DNA of 39,790 nt, taken from positions 1-39,790 of IMG/VR virus record IMGVR_UViG_3300042691_022216; one strand, written 5' to 3'. The DNA is from a virus. Positions 18,201-26,283 of this stretch are shown here, in pieces (the stretch's first letter is position 1; the number at the start of each line of letters is the position of its first letter). A model generated the notes under the pieces. That model was given only the letters and a program-made list of their open reading frames with translations, was not told the DNA's origin and searched no databases. Made by a program: the position numbers and the translations under genes.

Positions 18201-19294
18201 CAGTATACATTCGAGATCAATTTGGTAGTTTTGTTGATACTAATGGTGTTATGTATGCTACTACAGGAACTTTAGTTACTGATGTTAATTATCAAAGCAT
18301 TACATTAAGTGTAGCCCTTACATCCGGTGGTGGGGAAGTTGATAATCCTAACTTTTTTACAATATTAACTTGCGGAAATGCATACTATAATGTATTAAGT
18401 AGTTCTATTACTTCGAACCCAATTACTGTTGGTAACTCTATGTTACCTGATGTTCCTGGAGCACTACATAAACTAGCTGAAAAAGAAGCACTTGAGTTTA
18501 TGACTCAACTAGTAATTAATGTAGTTGCAAACAATACTATTATTGCAGGCAACACAGTAGGCGTAATACAGAACAAAGTTAATGACTCTGGCGCAGCCGC
18601 AAACTCTTTTATCAGTGACAGATTTAATGATATATTAACAATCTTTAATGACGGTGTAGGTTCAGCTCCTACGATACGAAAAACAGGACAAAGTCCTCCT
18701 CAAGCATCACAAGCTATTGCACAACTACGCGCCAATAAAGAGTTTATTGTTGCAGAAGTTACCCACTATGCTGTAAGTAGAAATACTTATACTATGACTG
18801 TAAGCCAAACTTACAAATGTAAGAGAGACACTGCGCTAATTATTGATAGACTAATCCTAGATCTTACAAATGGCGGAAATTATAACGCAGTAATGAGCGG
18901 ATTAAGTTATTGGAGTAGGGCAGGTACATATCATAAGATTAGTTTAGAAGATCAAGTACGTAATCCATTGTTATTCCCAGATGGTTCAACAATTAATTTC
19001 TATCAAAGAAGTTACATGAGTGCGTTGGGTTATACATTTGAATATGTTGGTGCTGGTACAAACTATGGTAGTTTACCTCAAGTTGGTAGAGCAGATCCTA
19101 TCCAAAGTCGAGAAGTAGTACAAATAGATAACGGTAAAGTATTCTTTACATCAACTGATCAGAACGGCGATTTCCGTATTGGTCCGGGATTAGTTATTAG
19201 TCAGGCAACCGGAGTGTTGTCAGGAAGAACATTTACGAAGTCGTTGTTTGCCCAAATGACTCCGTTTATATTAGCCGTTGAGGCAGGTGGATAA
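12236..19294 (+). CDS. Giant fibre/baseplate structural protein with nine Cys-Arg-Asp repeats
   Basis: 2352 residues. Residues 1-215 resemble a fibre/appendage N-terminus (LARNLFRDNVPLAFYN, VGIRKDTPLFPLDVKGTING, YNLGGPDANWAKAYVD). Residues 220-430 look like a beta-helix start (YVTMDGSDTNDGSAMDPTRA, 'APGRFYENNPVLMLPNTSII'). From ~430 to ~1735 there are eight tandem repeats of 148-168 residues. Each has 'ANR.FIQ.E', 'Y...KC.RD.G.I(I/V)D', 'GGN' and a late 'IITNGP' element. Beta-helix sequence then resumes (GRGIHIINNGYAQLVSVFTV) and a ninth repeat lies near 2110-2230. The C-terminus is 'DQNGDFRIGPGLVISQATG'. The pattern fits a long host-contact or baseplate appendage built by insertion of a repeat array into a beta-helix. 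The function of the repeat is unknown. Confidence 0.85.
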   Translation: MAVGRISGPLLARNLFRDNVPLAFYNINSTEEPVLYLDVTNTRVGIRKDTPLFPLDVKGTINGDVLRIVQTNNDSGTGVGTIGKIFISTNTISSVTGPVNIAPVGGDDINLFADTTVYGSLHATGNISADGNIELGNVPTDKLRVLAEVDSDIIPAIDKRYNLGGPDANWAKAYVDTLVSNALTSTSGNIEINPAGGLLEINGQIRVNSPNKPLGTAPIVTNILYVTMDGSDTNDGSAMDPTRACRTVSGATKSPLYAPGTSIKVAPGRFYENNPVLMLPNTSIIGSDLRTTFIEPLNKTQDLFHVQSGCYIAQLQMSNGRSGLLPIENSSGYNRGAYATAFPPLVDGKKIDVFHSPYIQNCTNQSGPWLKDGTMFAPNQTVQIPSGVGIGSWPAGATSLTISMTTGTISVGDSINAGPQNLGFFDARTLILANKSFIQDQVINYITYQIVNSTATSYWYDFKYSRAKCHRDVGIILENISYDTTFGGNEKSVESGLAYYQGVISLIAGQERQTLEAINYINSLTQRVIVNSSATIYGPATIPQVYNYNLKGGAIAGPAFARNINIVTNIILNGPAVAPAIYKSSGPDQQTISAETLLQDNRSFIQNEVTAWTDYNYSNINYSTAKCKRDLGIIIDSIGIDLTYPDNTYKSQSTFAGLQYWNQSSYTGEIANELSTTTNAIKYVSLLAQEIVQNVTTGVRYQGVATQTARTTHPGSYVEADFIKSEFTTILDIIINGTTGVTDRVIPNSATTSSRVSVWNAYNLLVANRSYIQTEAIAFVEQNKTTGFAYDTAKCERDVGFMIDSVCFDLLHGGNRMAIQSGVYYYDFNGSDSAIKNEIPQTLDAYSTLTNIVSNIIQNIPVVRTQTIVAQDTSLPAASATEATALTSYINNIINIITNGPAAAPAKRPVPLTASTNPLTFRAWNILQANREFIKEEVVSRINQKYFRQYAYNEEKCFRDSGLIVDAIVQDLMFDSTSQSTFSGLQYWNQNNVYTGQIAGQVSTTTAAISFAKEIAGKVVMLNTSVPRFSTGTQIVNMPMATQSQVAAIYEKFDTIIDIITNGIVGVTDKIIPNRLEPSFKNDDLDAFNLLQANRTYIQQEVVRWVEYWKANNDPGYTYDQELCFRDIGYIVDSVSFDLLYGGNRQSIQSGVYYYGYSASSSAIYGQTTGTIAAFNRIRSIVPNIIRGVPVERYQSDVLQVFDMNTNDTSTIATAVGKVDIITNIIENGPSVAGAKTPINVTRSTSTNKINAGFILSANREFIQAETVAYVNQFYAFKYNREKCSRDAGLIIDAVSQDLILGGTTKSIEAGVTYWKGARSYIEGQIPQTVASVEHAKEVALTVVRNLTYTPTSGNGTKQRINTYYQGGGFAAEGIIRSFDIITKIMRDGPEAAPQSYVGSGLFADTGISNNDTKLAPKVTAISAFTYDENLCRRDASYIVDGVYYDAVLGTNYNAVLNGLAYQRGTASIALLRATELSQTITAFTYLKDQAATLMSTSPLAAARADNSFAELLRIVDGNTAPVIIFANPTGGVAGKIAAKNQLVANKEFLKAETIAWIENQIEYNIAPFSSNFVFNKTRYARDVGFIVDALCYDILYGGNSGSRFNAMLLFTDTGASVIAGETSQVVAAFNHLSNVAQSVIQGINVIPTYGNELGQRADGEDATATEATTLSALVDIITGAITDGNLSNLPAKEDPGTNWVPAGIVNAAGAFSSVKATLINEMIAYINSFPAGQYLIELDKPTIGPAVNATLYFGQTLVFPKLDAEFTPQQAIDWGQRMVDPTGSMGGSLVDGAVVSERSPINSFVYDAFTQVNQGGRGIHIINNGYAQLVSVFTVFCSIAVEVGNGGIASITNSNSNFGDFCLVAKGKGKLDFQGTVYNPSYPTLAQSGGLTENGQYYPNGFWPQNAEMLAFIPDTTYRPHIGLVMEVVPPKYYLQDTTGAGNFVETLYTNDQGLPGFLTAAANMATLTTGSIKITNIVTDGVAIGQTVYIRDQFGSFVDTNGVMYATTGTLVTDVNYQSITLSVALTSGGGEVDNPNFFTILTCGNAYYNVLSSSITSNPITVGNSMLPDVPGALHKLAEKEALEFMTQLVINVVANNTIIAGNTVGVIQNKVNDSGAAANSFISDRFNDILTIFNDGVGSAPTIRKTGQSPPQASQAIAQLRANKEFIVAEVTHYAVSRNTYTMTVSQTYKCKRDTALIIDRLILDLTNGGNYNAVMSGLSYWSRAGTYHKISLEDQVRNPLLFPDGSTINFYQRSYMSALGYTFEYVGAGTNYGSLPQVGRADPIQSREVVQIDNGKVFFTSTDQNGDFRIGPGLVISQATGVLSGRTFTKSLFAQMTPFILAVEAGG
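13523..17440 (+). repeat. Tandem array of eight ~480-bp coding repeats
   Basis: Anchor codons for the motif C-x-R-D lie at 13640, 14114, 14618, 15104, 15605, 16085 and 16529, plus 16973 (Tyr replaces Cys). This gives spacings of 158, 168, 162, 167, 160, 148 and 148 codons. A ninth, dispersed copy has its Cys at 18818. Units 2 and 4 share 'TF.GLQYWNQ' and 'GVTD.(V/I)IPN'. Units 3 and 5 share 'GGNR..IQSGVYYY' and 'NGP..A.AK.P'. This points to duplication of a two-unit block. Confidence 0.85.
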
Positions 19295-19305
19295 AAGGAA
19301 ATATC

Positions 19306-19689
19306 ATGGCATTAATACCATTAAATACATTTAAGACAAAGACACAGGTACTTACAACAAGTACAACTGCAACAATTTATACTGCCCCAATCGGTACAAC
19401 TGCTATTATTCTTATGACACAAATTGCAAACGTTACTAACGCAACACAATATGTATCATTTGGGCACTACAGAAGATTACAAGTATTACCTGACGCACAA
19501 GGTAACGGAGGACAGCCGGGAAATACATTTACTCCCCTAGTATCTAATTTTGCTATTCCAAAAAATAATGCGTCTAGTGTTGTTACTGGAAAAGTAATTG
19601 TTGAAAGTCTTGATAGTGTACGTGCGTGGACTACTAATCCTGATGCCTGCAGAATAACTTTAAGTGTCTTGGAGACAGCAAATGCTTAA
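19306..19689 (+). CDS. Small beta-type virion protein, fibre cluster
   Basis: 127 residues, Thr/Ala/Val-rich, likely a beta-sandwich. The motif 'TSTTATIYTAPIGTTAIILM' followed by 'IANVTNATQYVSF', and a last part 'VTGKVIVESLDSVRAW', are typical of small phage capping or fibre-adaptor proteins with a '.tvYtaP.gttai' start. It resembles the 109-aa protein at 11257 in layout. It sits between the giant repeat protein and the collagen-like protein. AAAGGAAAT before the ATG is a usable ribosome binding site. The 3' end overlaps the next gene by 8 nt, implying coupled translation. Confidence 0.75.
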   Translation: MALIPLNTFKTKTQVLTTSTTATIYTAPIGTTAIILMTQIANVTNATQYVSFGHYRRLQVLPDAQGNGGQPGNTFTPLVSNFAIPKNNASSVVTGKVIVESLDSVRAWTTNPDACRITLSVLETANA

Positions 19690-22600
19690 GACTCTCGACG
19701 ACTCAGTTGAACGTGACGGGGGATCGGGTGATTTTATTAACCTGTCCGGCGCTCAACCGGCGTTGGGACCTTCTCCTTCAACTAGTACTGGTTTTACATT
19801 AATTACTGACGAGCTTTCTCGTACAAGATATGCTAGTAGTTTAGGAAATTTAGAATTTTCTACAGGTACAGTTCTTGCTCAGCCTGGCATTAATATTACA
19901 CTTAAAGCTGATGTTAACGGAGTCATTTTTGTAGACTCGACTGCAACAATCTTCTTACAAGGACTCACGGTTCCAGATACTCAGCCAATTAATCATGGTG
20001 GTCGTCCTAGTTATCGCATTCCTAATTTTTATAGAGGACCTAATCCACCTGGTCCTTCAATCGCTAGAGAAGGCGATGTTTGGTATGATTACAATTCTGA
20101 TGTAATGTATGAATACACAAACGACAACACCCAATTAGTCTGGATTGATGTAACTGGACCATTCTTTTCAACAACTGTTGCTCAATTTGGTTTTACTGGT
20201 AGTAGTTCTGGATTTACTGGTTCGCAAGGCGCAAAAGGTGACCCGGGTATTCCAGGGGGATACACCGGTAGCAAAGGATATACAGGTAGTTTTGGCTACA
20301 CAGGTAGTAGAGGTTATACAGGTAGTCAAGGATACACAGGTAGTTTTGGATATACAGGTAGCAAAGGGGATCAGGGTTATTACGGAAGTCAGGGTACTTC
20401 TGGATTTGCAGGTAGTCAAGGCCTTGACGGTTTTACTGGATCATTTGGCTACACAGGTAGTATTGGATATACTGGCAGTACCGGAGCAGGGTTTGTTGGT
20501 AGTACAGGCTACGATGGTAGTAGAGGATATACAGGTAGTGAAGGTCCTCAAGGCTATACAGGGAGCAAAGGATTTATTGGTAGCTTTGGTTACACTGGTA
20601 GTGCTGGTTATTCAGGAAGTTTTGGTTCAACTGGTTTTACAGGTAGTCGAGGCGTAGAAGGATTTGTAGGCAGTCAAGGCTATACTGGTAGTCAAGGATA
20701 TGTCGGTAGTCAAGGAATTCAAGGCTATACTGGCAGTCAAGGTGAATTAGGCTACGGCGGCTCTGCAGGTGATAAAGGTTTCACTGGTAGTAAAGGTTTC
20801 ACTGGTAGCCTAGGCGGACCTGGTTATACAGGATCTATAGGATTTAGAGGCAGCATCGGTTTTGCAGGTAGCCAAGGACCAAAAGGAGATACTGGTTTTA
20901 CTGGATCTGACGGTTTCCAAGGTAGTGCGGGTTTTGCAGGTAGTATCGGTTTTACTGGCAGTCGTGGATTTGGAGGTAGCCAGGGTTTTGCTGGTTCTCA
21001 AGGTAATGATGGATTTACAGGTAGCCAAGGTAACGTAGGCTATACTGGTAGTATTGGCTATGTAGGTAGTAAAGGTGAAAAAGGTTTTACTGGATCTCTG
21101 GGCTATGTTGGTAGCTTCGGTTACACTGGTAGTCGAGGCTATGTTGGTAGCTTCGGTTATACTGGTAGTGCTAGTGATATTCCCGGTTATAGCGGGTCAA
21201 TGGGATACACCGGATCTAGTTCAGGATTTACTGGCAGTCGTGGATTGGTAGGATTCGACGGTAGTCAGGGAGATATAGGCTATACTGGTAGTAGTTCTGG
21301 ATTTACAGGTAGTAAAGGATTTATTGGTTCTGTAGGTTATACAGGTAGTCTTGGATTTACTGGATCTATCGGTATTGGATTTGCAGGCAGTTACGGATTT
21401 GTAGGTAGTGTTGGCTTTACTGGTAGTGCTGGCGCTGGATTTACTGGTAGTGCTGGCGGCCAGGGAGAAACCGGTTATCTAGGTAGTAGGGGATATACAG
21501 GTTTCCAAGGAAGTAAAGGCGATCAAGGTTATAGAGGTTCAGCAGGTTATGTCGGTAGTCAAGGCCGTCCAGGAGTTCAAGGTCCGGTAGGAGAAGTTGG
21601 ATTTCAAGGATCAGAAGGTTATTATGGTAGTGCTGGATATGCCGGTAGTAGAGGCGACTCTGGGTATGTAGGATCTGAAGGTTACTTTGGTAGTGCTGGA
21701 TTTACAGGTAGCTCTGGCGAAGGTTTCCAAGGGTCTGCTGGTTATTACGGTAGTGCTGGATATTGGGGTAGTGCTGGTTATGTAGGTAGCCGAGGAGTTG
21801 GCGGCTATTGGGGTAGCACAGGCTATCAAGGTAGCGAAGGTGTGGGTTACCAAGGATCAGAAGGCTATCAAGGTAGTAAAGGTAGAGATGGATTTACTGG
21901 ATCAGAAGGCGTAGGATACCGGGGTTCTGCTGGTTACCAAGGTAGCGAAGGTTATTACGGCAGTGCTGGATTTAGAGGTAGTGCTGGCTTCCTAGGTAGT
22001 GCTGGATATGCCGGTAGTATTGGCGATGTAGGTTATAAAGGATCTACAGGTTATAGAGGAACAGAAGGATTCCGCGGCAGTGTAGGATTCCAAGGTAGCT
22101 CAGGTATTGGATATCAAGGATCTGAAGGATTTAGGGGCAGTACTGGTTATAGAGGAACAGAAGGATTCCGAGGTAGTACTGGATATTGGGGCAGTGCAGG
22201 ATTCCAAGGTAGTTCAGGTGTAGGTTATAGAGGATCTGAAGGTTTCAAAGGTAGTATTGGATATTGGGGCAGCGCTGGATATATCGGAAGTGCTGGTTAT
22301 TACGGCAGTGCTGGATATCGAGGATCCGAAGGTTACGTTGGTAGTCGCGGCCTAACAGGATATACTGGCTCACAAGTTGTAGGATACCGAGGTAGTGAAG
22401 GTTTCCAAGGTAGTATCGGTCCTATTGGTAGTATTGGTCCTGTTGGAAGTCGTGGTGCAGTAGGTTATAGAGGATCTGAAGGTTTCCAAGGTAGTATTGG
22501 ACAAGTTGGTTATACAGGCTCAGCCGGTTATCTAGGTAGTAGAGGCGGCACTGGTTACATTGGTAGTCAAGGTATTCCTGGTTATCAAGGTAGCAGGGGA

Positions 22601-23419
22601 GTAGTAGGATACCAAGGAAGTATAGGTGCAGTAGGCTATCGTGGAAGTATAGGTGGTGTAGGATTTCAAGGTAGTGCTGGTGCTATAGGACCAACTGGAT
22701 TTACAGGTAGTATCGGTCCTATTGGTAGTATCGGTCCTATTGGTAGTATAGGTCGTGTAGGCTACCAAGGTTCCGCTGGTAATCTTGCAGGTGTTGGTAA
22801 CAATAATGAAATTCTATATAAGAATAGTATAGGACTTCTTGCCACAAGTAGCAGACAAACCTTTGACGGTACTCAGACTAAACTTCATGATCTTAAAGTA
22901 CAAAATGATGGATCTGTTTCAACTGGTAGAGTATATCTAGGCAATTCAAATACAAAATATCTCGAGTTTAACGGCGCTAGTTATCAAATGCCAAACGCTG
23001 ACCTGTATTTGTCTTCATCATCTAACGATGTATATGCAAGATATTTCCGAGGTACTGCAATACAGGCATTCTACGCTGACGTTGCTGAAAAATATCTAAC
23101 AGATAAAGAATATGCAGTTGGTACGTTAGTTAAAGTTGGAGGAGTATGTGAAGTAACAATGGTTACTGATAGTGATTGCTATGTATTAGGAGTTATTTCT
23201 GACAAACCAGCTATGCTAATGAACAGCCATGCAGAAGGGCAAGCAGTTGCTTTATTAGGGCGTGTTCCTGTTAAGATCATAGGCACAGTAAGAAAAGGTG
23301 ATCCTATTTGGCCAGCAACAAACGGTTGTGGCAGTACAGTAAGCAACGGTAAAGAACCATTTGCGTTTGCACTTGCTGACGGCGAAAATAGTTTAGTTGA
23401 ATGTATTGTAAGAAGATAA
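19682..23419 (+). CDS. Collagen-like fibre protein with C-terminal chaperone/G2-like domain
   Basis: 1245 residues from the ATG at 19682. GGAGA 6-7 nt upstream favours it over the in-frame GTG at 19664. Residues 1-165 form an anchor domain with 'EGDVWYDYNSDVMYEYTNDN' and a Trp-rich end. Residues ~170-1035 are about 140 hexapeptides G-[YF]-x-G-S-x, that is Gly-X-Y triplets as in collagen triple helices, with periodic 2-residue breaks (for example GAGF, GVGY, QVVGY). The last ~205 residues form a globular domain: 'FYADVAEKYLTDKEYAVGTL', 'VLGVISDKPAMLMNS', 'VALLGRVPVKIIGTVRKGDP'. It resembles the C-terminal domains of phage appendages, possibly of the Peptidase_G2 type. It probably forms a trimeric host-contact fibre. 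The self-cleavage suggestion is inference. Confidence 0.88.
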   Translation: MLKTLDDSVERDGGSGDFINLSGAQPALGPSPSTSTGFTLITDELSRTRYASSLGNLEFSTGTVLAQPGINITLKADVNGVIFVDSTATIFLQGLTVPDTQPINHGGRPSYRIPNFYRGPNPPGPSIAREGDVWYDYNSDVMYEYTNDNTQLVWIDVTGPFFSTTVAQFGFTGSSSGFTGSQGAKGDPGIPGGYTGSKGYTGSFGYTGSRGYTGSQGYTGSFGYTGSKGDQGYYGSQGTSGFAGSQGLDGFTGSFGYTGSIGYTGSTGAGFVGSTGYDGSRGYTGSEGPQGYTGSKGFIGSFGYTGSAGYSGSFGSTGFTGSRGVEGFVGSQGYTGSQGYVGSQGIQGYTGSQGELGYGGSAGDKGFTGSKGFTGSLGGPGYTGSIGFRGSIGFAGSQGPKGDTGFTGSDGFQGSAGFAGSIGFTGSRGFGGSQGFAGSQGNDGFTGSQGNVGYTGSIGYVGSKGEKGFTGSLGYVGSFGYTGSRGYVGSFGYTGSASDIPGYSGSMGYTGSSSGFTGSRGLVGFDGSQGDIGYTGSSSGFTGSKGFIGSVGYTGSLGFTGSIGIGFAGSYGFVGSVGFTGSAGAGFTGSAGGQGETGYLGSRGYTGFQGSKGDQGYRGSAGYVGSQGRPGVQGPVGEVGFQGSEGYYGSAGYAGSRGDSGYVGSEGYFGSAGFTGSSGEGFQGSAGYYGSAGYWGSAGYVGSRGVGGYWGSTGYQGSEGVGYQGSEGYQGSKGRDGFTGSEGVGYRGSAGYQGSEGYYGSAGFRGSAGFLGSAGYAGSIGDVGYKGSTGYRGTEGFRGSVGFQGSSGIGYQGSEGFRGSTGYRGTEGFRGSTGYWGSAGFQGSSGVGYRGSEGFKGSIGYWGSAGYIGSAGYYGSAGYRGSEGYVGSRGLTGYTGSQVVGYRGSEGFQGSIGPIGSIGPVGSRGAVGYRGSEGFQGSIGQVGYTGSAGYLGSRGGTGYIGSQGIPGYQGSRGVVGYQGSIGAVGYRGSIGGVGFQGSAGAIGPTGFTGSIGPIGSIGPIGSIGRVGYQGSAGNLAGVGNNNEILYKNSIGLLATSSRQTFDGTQTKLHDLKVQNDGSVSTGRVYLGNSNTKYLEFNGASYQMPNADLYLSSSSNDVYARYFRGTAIQAFYADVAEKYLTDKEYAVGTLVKVGGVCEVTMVTDSDCYVLGVISDKPAMLMNSHAEGQAVALLGRVPVKIIGTVRKGDPIWPATNGCGSTVSNGKEPFAFALADGENSLVECIVRR
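20186..22790 (+). repeat. 18-bp-period coding tandem repeat (GYTGSx hexapeptides)
   Basis: DNA repeats of the form GG(A/T/C)TA(T/C)AC(A/T)GGTAGT run for about 2.6 kb. The first third favours GYTGS/GFTGS. The last two thirds favour GY(R/Q/Y)GS(E/A)G, so the array is diverged, not freshly amplified. Confidence 0.95.
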
Positions 23420-23434
23420 TAGGAACATAAGAAC

Positions 23435-26245
23435 ATGTCATTTCCATTAACCCCAGCTAACGGCGATTTTGCAATAGTCAACGGCATCAAATATCAATAT
23501 TATTTTGCAACAAATAGTTGGCGGAGAGATTTTAATAACGTACTAGATAGATTATTTTTAGTCGGTTATAATCAGGCAACCAATACTGGAACAGGTGATC
23601 TTGTTGTATTTGGTGGCGGCTCATTTGGTAAAAATCTATGGGTTGGAGAAGATCTACATGTTCTTGGTAATATCTACGGAAATCTTATCGGTCTAATTAC
23701 AACTGCCAGCCTAGCTATTTCGGTAAAAGGCGGTGCTCCTGGATCTATTCTATATCAAACTAATACCTCTACTACTGGATTTGTTTCTATTGGTAATACT
23801 GGATCATTGTTGGTAAGCAACGGTGTTATTCCAATATGGACTACTACTGCGGCCATTAGCGTAAACTATGCTAATTCTGCAACTAACCTAGTAGGCGGCG
23901 GCCCGTGGCAAATTCCTTTCCAATCAAATACCGGAACAACTACATTTAATCCGTTATTTCAATACGATAATACCAAACTAATAATTTCTAATACTACAAC
24001 TTCGGTAAATTCGTCTACTGGAGCATTGGTTGTATTGGGCGGTGCGGGATTTGTTACCGACGTAAACATTGGACGAAATTTAACTGTTGGCGGAGACTTT
24101 ACTGTTAACGGAACAACTACATGGGTTAACTCTACAAATTTAGATGTAACTGATAAGAATATTACTATTGCTAAAGGTGCTACAACTGCAACTATGGCAG
24201 ACGGTGCTGGATTAACTATTGAAGGCCCAACAGTTCCAGTTCAATGGGTTTACAACGCAGGAACAGATCGTTGGATATCCAATAGATTAGTTGAAATTCC
24301 TAGCGGATATGTAAATTCTGGAGTGAATTCTACGGCAACAACAAATGGCGCCCTTGTTGTTCGAGGCGGCATTGGAGTAAGTGCCAATGTGGTTGCAGAT
24401 GAATTCTTTGGAAGATTTACAGGACCAATCGGCCTTGCTACTAAAAATGGAGGAAACTTTACCGGATTATCAGCAAATGATATAGTTAATTTTACTTCTA
24501 ATCAAAATGCAGTAAGCACAGCATCGGGTGCAGTAAGAATTGTAGGTGGAGTAGGTATTGGTCAAGATTTGTATGTTGGCGGACAAATCTACGGATATGT
24601 AACTACAGCAACTTTTGCAACAACCGCAGGAGTTGCAAATACCGCAACTACAGCAGACTATGCTACTACTGCATCATTTATTGGCGGCGGCCTTGCTGGC
24701 GAAATTCCTTATCAGTTTGCTCCGGGAATTACAACATTTTCTGCAAACCTTAAATTTATAAGTGCTTCTAACGAGTTTCAAACAGTAAACATTAAAGCAA
24801 ATAAAATAAGAGTTGAAGTAACTAGCACGGCTTATACAGAAGGATTAGAGTTAATCAATACCAATACTCTAGGTAATAAATCTCCTTTGTTTAGGCTGTC
24901 TACTGCATCTAATAGTATTATTTTTGTAAATGATGCAAGCACTCTTAAAATTTACGATAATACTACTACTGATTCTTTATTTTCTCTTAACTCTACTTCT
25001 CTTACCATAGCTCCAAGAACATTAATTAATAACACTCTTACTGTACGTGGAGATATATTACCCAATTTCTTTGACGTATACGACATAGGCAAACAAGATA
25101 ATGCTTGGAGAAATGTGTACGCTAATACCGCAACTATTGATTATGAAGTAAGAGTAGGAGATGTGTCAGTTGACAACTATAGTAGATTTATTCACTATAG
25201 AAATCCAACAGGAAACTTTACTGTTTATGGTATACCTGTTGAATACGGCCAAGCAACAATTATTACTAACGAAGAATCTACTTGGAATCAAGCAATGGTT
25301 CTTGGAGATACCGGGTCATCTAGTGCAACACATAGTCTATTTGGTATAGCAACCGCAGACAATACACTCGGTGCATACACTACTCCGAGTACTGGATTAG
25401 AATCAACTTGGCAACAACGACTTATACTATTTGGAAATGGTATACTTAAAGTTCCAACTGGCGGAATTCAACTTAACGGTAATCTTACTCCGCTTACTAA
25501 TAATTTGTACGACATAGGTTTTTCAACAGCAACCTGGAGAAATTTATTTGTAAGTAGTGCTACCATTACAACTGCTAATATTACAACTGCTAATATTACA
25601 ACTGCTACTGCTATTACATTAAGAAGTACAACTGCTACTATTACAACAGTTAATGCTACGTCTGCTACAGTTATTACACTAGAAAGTACAACTGCTACCA
25701 TTACAAAATTAACAAGTGAAATAGGGGCTGTTACTACACTAGAAAGTACAACTGCTACCATTACGACAGTTAATGCTACATCTGCCACCGTTACTACGAT
25801 AGAAAGTACAACTGCTACTATTACAACAGTTAATGCTACAACAGCTACAATTGACACAATCAATGCTAATATTGGTATAATTAAGACAAGTGTTAATAAT
25901 GCTCAACTTAAAACTGCTTCAACTGGGACAGTTAATCATGATTTAGCTCTTGGTACAACATTCTTTCATGCATTAATAGCGGACAATTTTACTGCTAATT
26001 TTACAAATATGCCAGCAATAGATTCAGGAACAGTTGTTGTAGATTTATACCTACAACAAGACGGAGTTAACAGTCGATTTGCATCTAATGTTACAATCAA
26101 TGGCACAGCAGTTACAGGAGTAATTTTTGGATCTACTGCTCAACATGGAATATACACTACCGGAGTTCATCGTCAAAGAATTACACTTCTAATAAGTGGA
26201 GTCTCCAAATACGCATTAATTGATTACGAAGCGTATCCGCCCTAA
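23435..26245 (+). CDS. Long beta-structured tail fibre protein
   Basis: 936 residues, Thr/Asn/Ser-rich. The N-terminus (FPLTPANGDFAIVNGIKYQY, 'YYFATNSWRRDF') is the fibre-attachment module also seen in other T4-like fibres. It contains repeated 'STGALVV.GG.G...DV.IG..L.VGG' units (about 205-225, 300-325, 355-385) and 'FTVNGTTTWVNSTNLDVTDK'. Repeated 'YDIGK.DNAWRNVYA' / 'YDIGFSTATWRNLFV' segments follow. An 18-residue repeat zone 'LESTTATITTVNATSATV' (about 705-805) and a compact C-terminal head come last. It probably acts as a host-recognition or baseplate fibre. It lies 15 nt past the collagen-like gene, with GGAACATAAG as a weak ribosome binding site. Confidence 0.8.
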   Translation: MSFPLTPANGDFAIVNGIKYQYYFATNSWRRDFNNVLDRLFLVGYNQATNTGTGDLVVFGGGSFGKNLWVGEDLHVLGNIYGNLIGLITTASLAISVKGGAPGSILYQTNTSTTGFVSIGNTGSLLVSNGVIPIWTTTAAISVNYANSATNLVGGGPWQIPFQSNTGTTTFNPLFQYDNTKLIISNTTTSVNSSTGALVVLGGAGFVTDVNIGRNLTVGGDFTVNGTTTWVNSTNLDVTDKNITIAKGATTATMADGAGLTIEGPTVPVQWVYNAGTDRWISNRLVEIPSGYVNSGVNSTATTNGALVVRGGIGVSANVVADEFFGRFTGPIGLATKNGGNFTGLSANDIVNFTSNQNAVSTASGAVRIVGGVGIGQDLYVGGQIYGYVTTATFATTAGVANTATTADYATTASFIGGGLAGEIPYQFAPGITTFSANLKFISASNEFQTVNIKANKIRVEVTSTAYTEGLELINTNTLGNKSPLFRLSTASNSIIFVNDASTLKIYDNTTTDSLFSLNSTSLTIAPRTLINNTLTVRGDILPNFFDVYDIGKQDNAWRNVYANTATIDYEVRVGDVSVDNYSRFIHYRNPTGNFTVYGIPVEYGQATIITNEESTWNQAMVLGDTGSSSATHSLFGIATADNTLGAYTTPSTGLESTWQQRLILFGNGILKVPTGGIQLNGNLTPLTNNLYDIGFSTATWRNLFVSSATITTANITTANITTATAITLRSTTATITTVNATSATVITLESTTATITKLTSEIGAVTTLESTTATITTVNATSATVTTIESTTATITTVNATTATIDTINANIGIIKTSVNNAQLKTASTGTVNHDLALGTTFFHALIADNFTANFTNMPAIDSGTVVVDLYLQQDGVNSRFASNVTINGTAVTGVIFGSTAQHGIYTTGVHRQRITLLISGVSKYALIDYEAYPP
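25555..25870 (+). repeat. Short coding repeats (TTATITTVNATSAT)
   Basis: Near-identical 54-60-bp segments such as GAAAGTACAACTGCTAC(T/C)A alternate with ACAGTTAATGCTAC. They encode a Thr/Ala-rich stalk inside the 936-aa fibre. Confidence 0.85.
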
Positions 26246-26248
26246 AAG

Positions 26249-26277
26249 TTGACGGGTTGGCATCAATTGTATATAAT
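26249..26277 (+). promoter_or_regulatory. Sigma-70-type promoter, predicted leaderless at rmlC
   Basis: TTGACG (26249-26254), a 17-nt spacer and TATAAT (26272-26277): one mismatch from the bacterial consensus. With the -10 hexamer at -12 to -7, the start falls at 26284, the A of the rmlC ATG. This suggests host-polymerase (early) expression, unlike the late TAAATA promoters of the structural genes. Confidence 0.75.
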
Positions 26278-26283
26278 TAATTG

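Noticed and set aside
19664-19681. GTG start of the collagen-like gene at 19664
   Set aside because: GGAGA lies just before the ATG at 19682 and would sit inside the longer coding region.
20178-20657. 159-residue open frame in another frame within the collagen-like gene
   Set aside because: Val/Gln/Asp repeats mirror the 18-bp period of the real gene; no ribosome binding site of its own.
20168-22768. Several minus-strand Thr/Ser-rich open frames in the collagen-like region
   Set aside because: They are by-products of the repeat sequence; the plus frame explains the composition.
20186-22790. CRISPR array
   Set aside because: The regular 18-bp repeats have no unique spacers and are fully in frame as GYTGSx codons.
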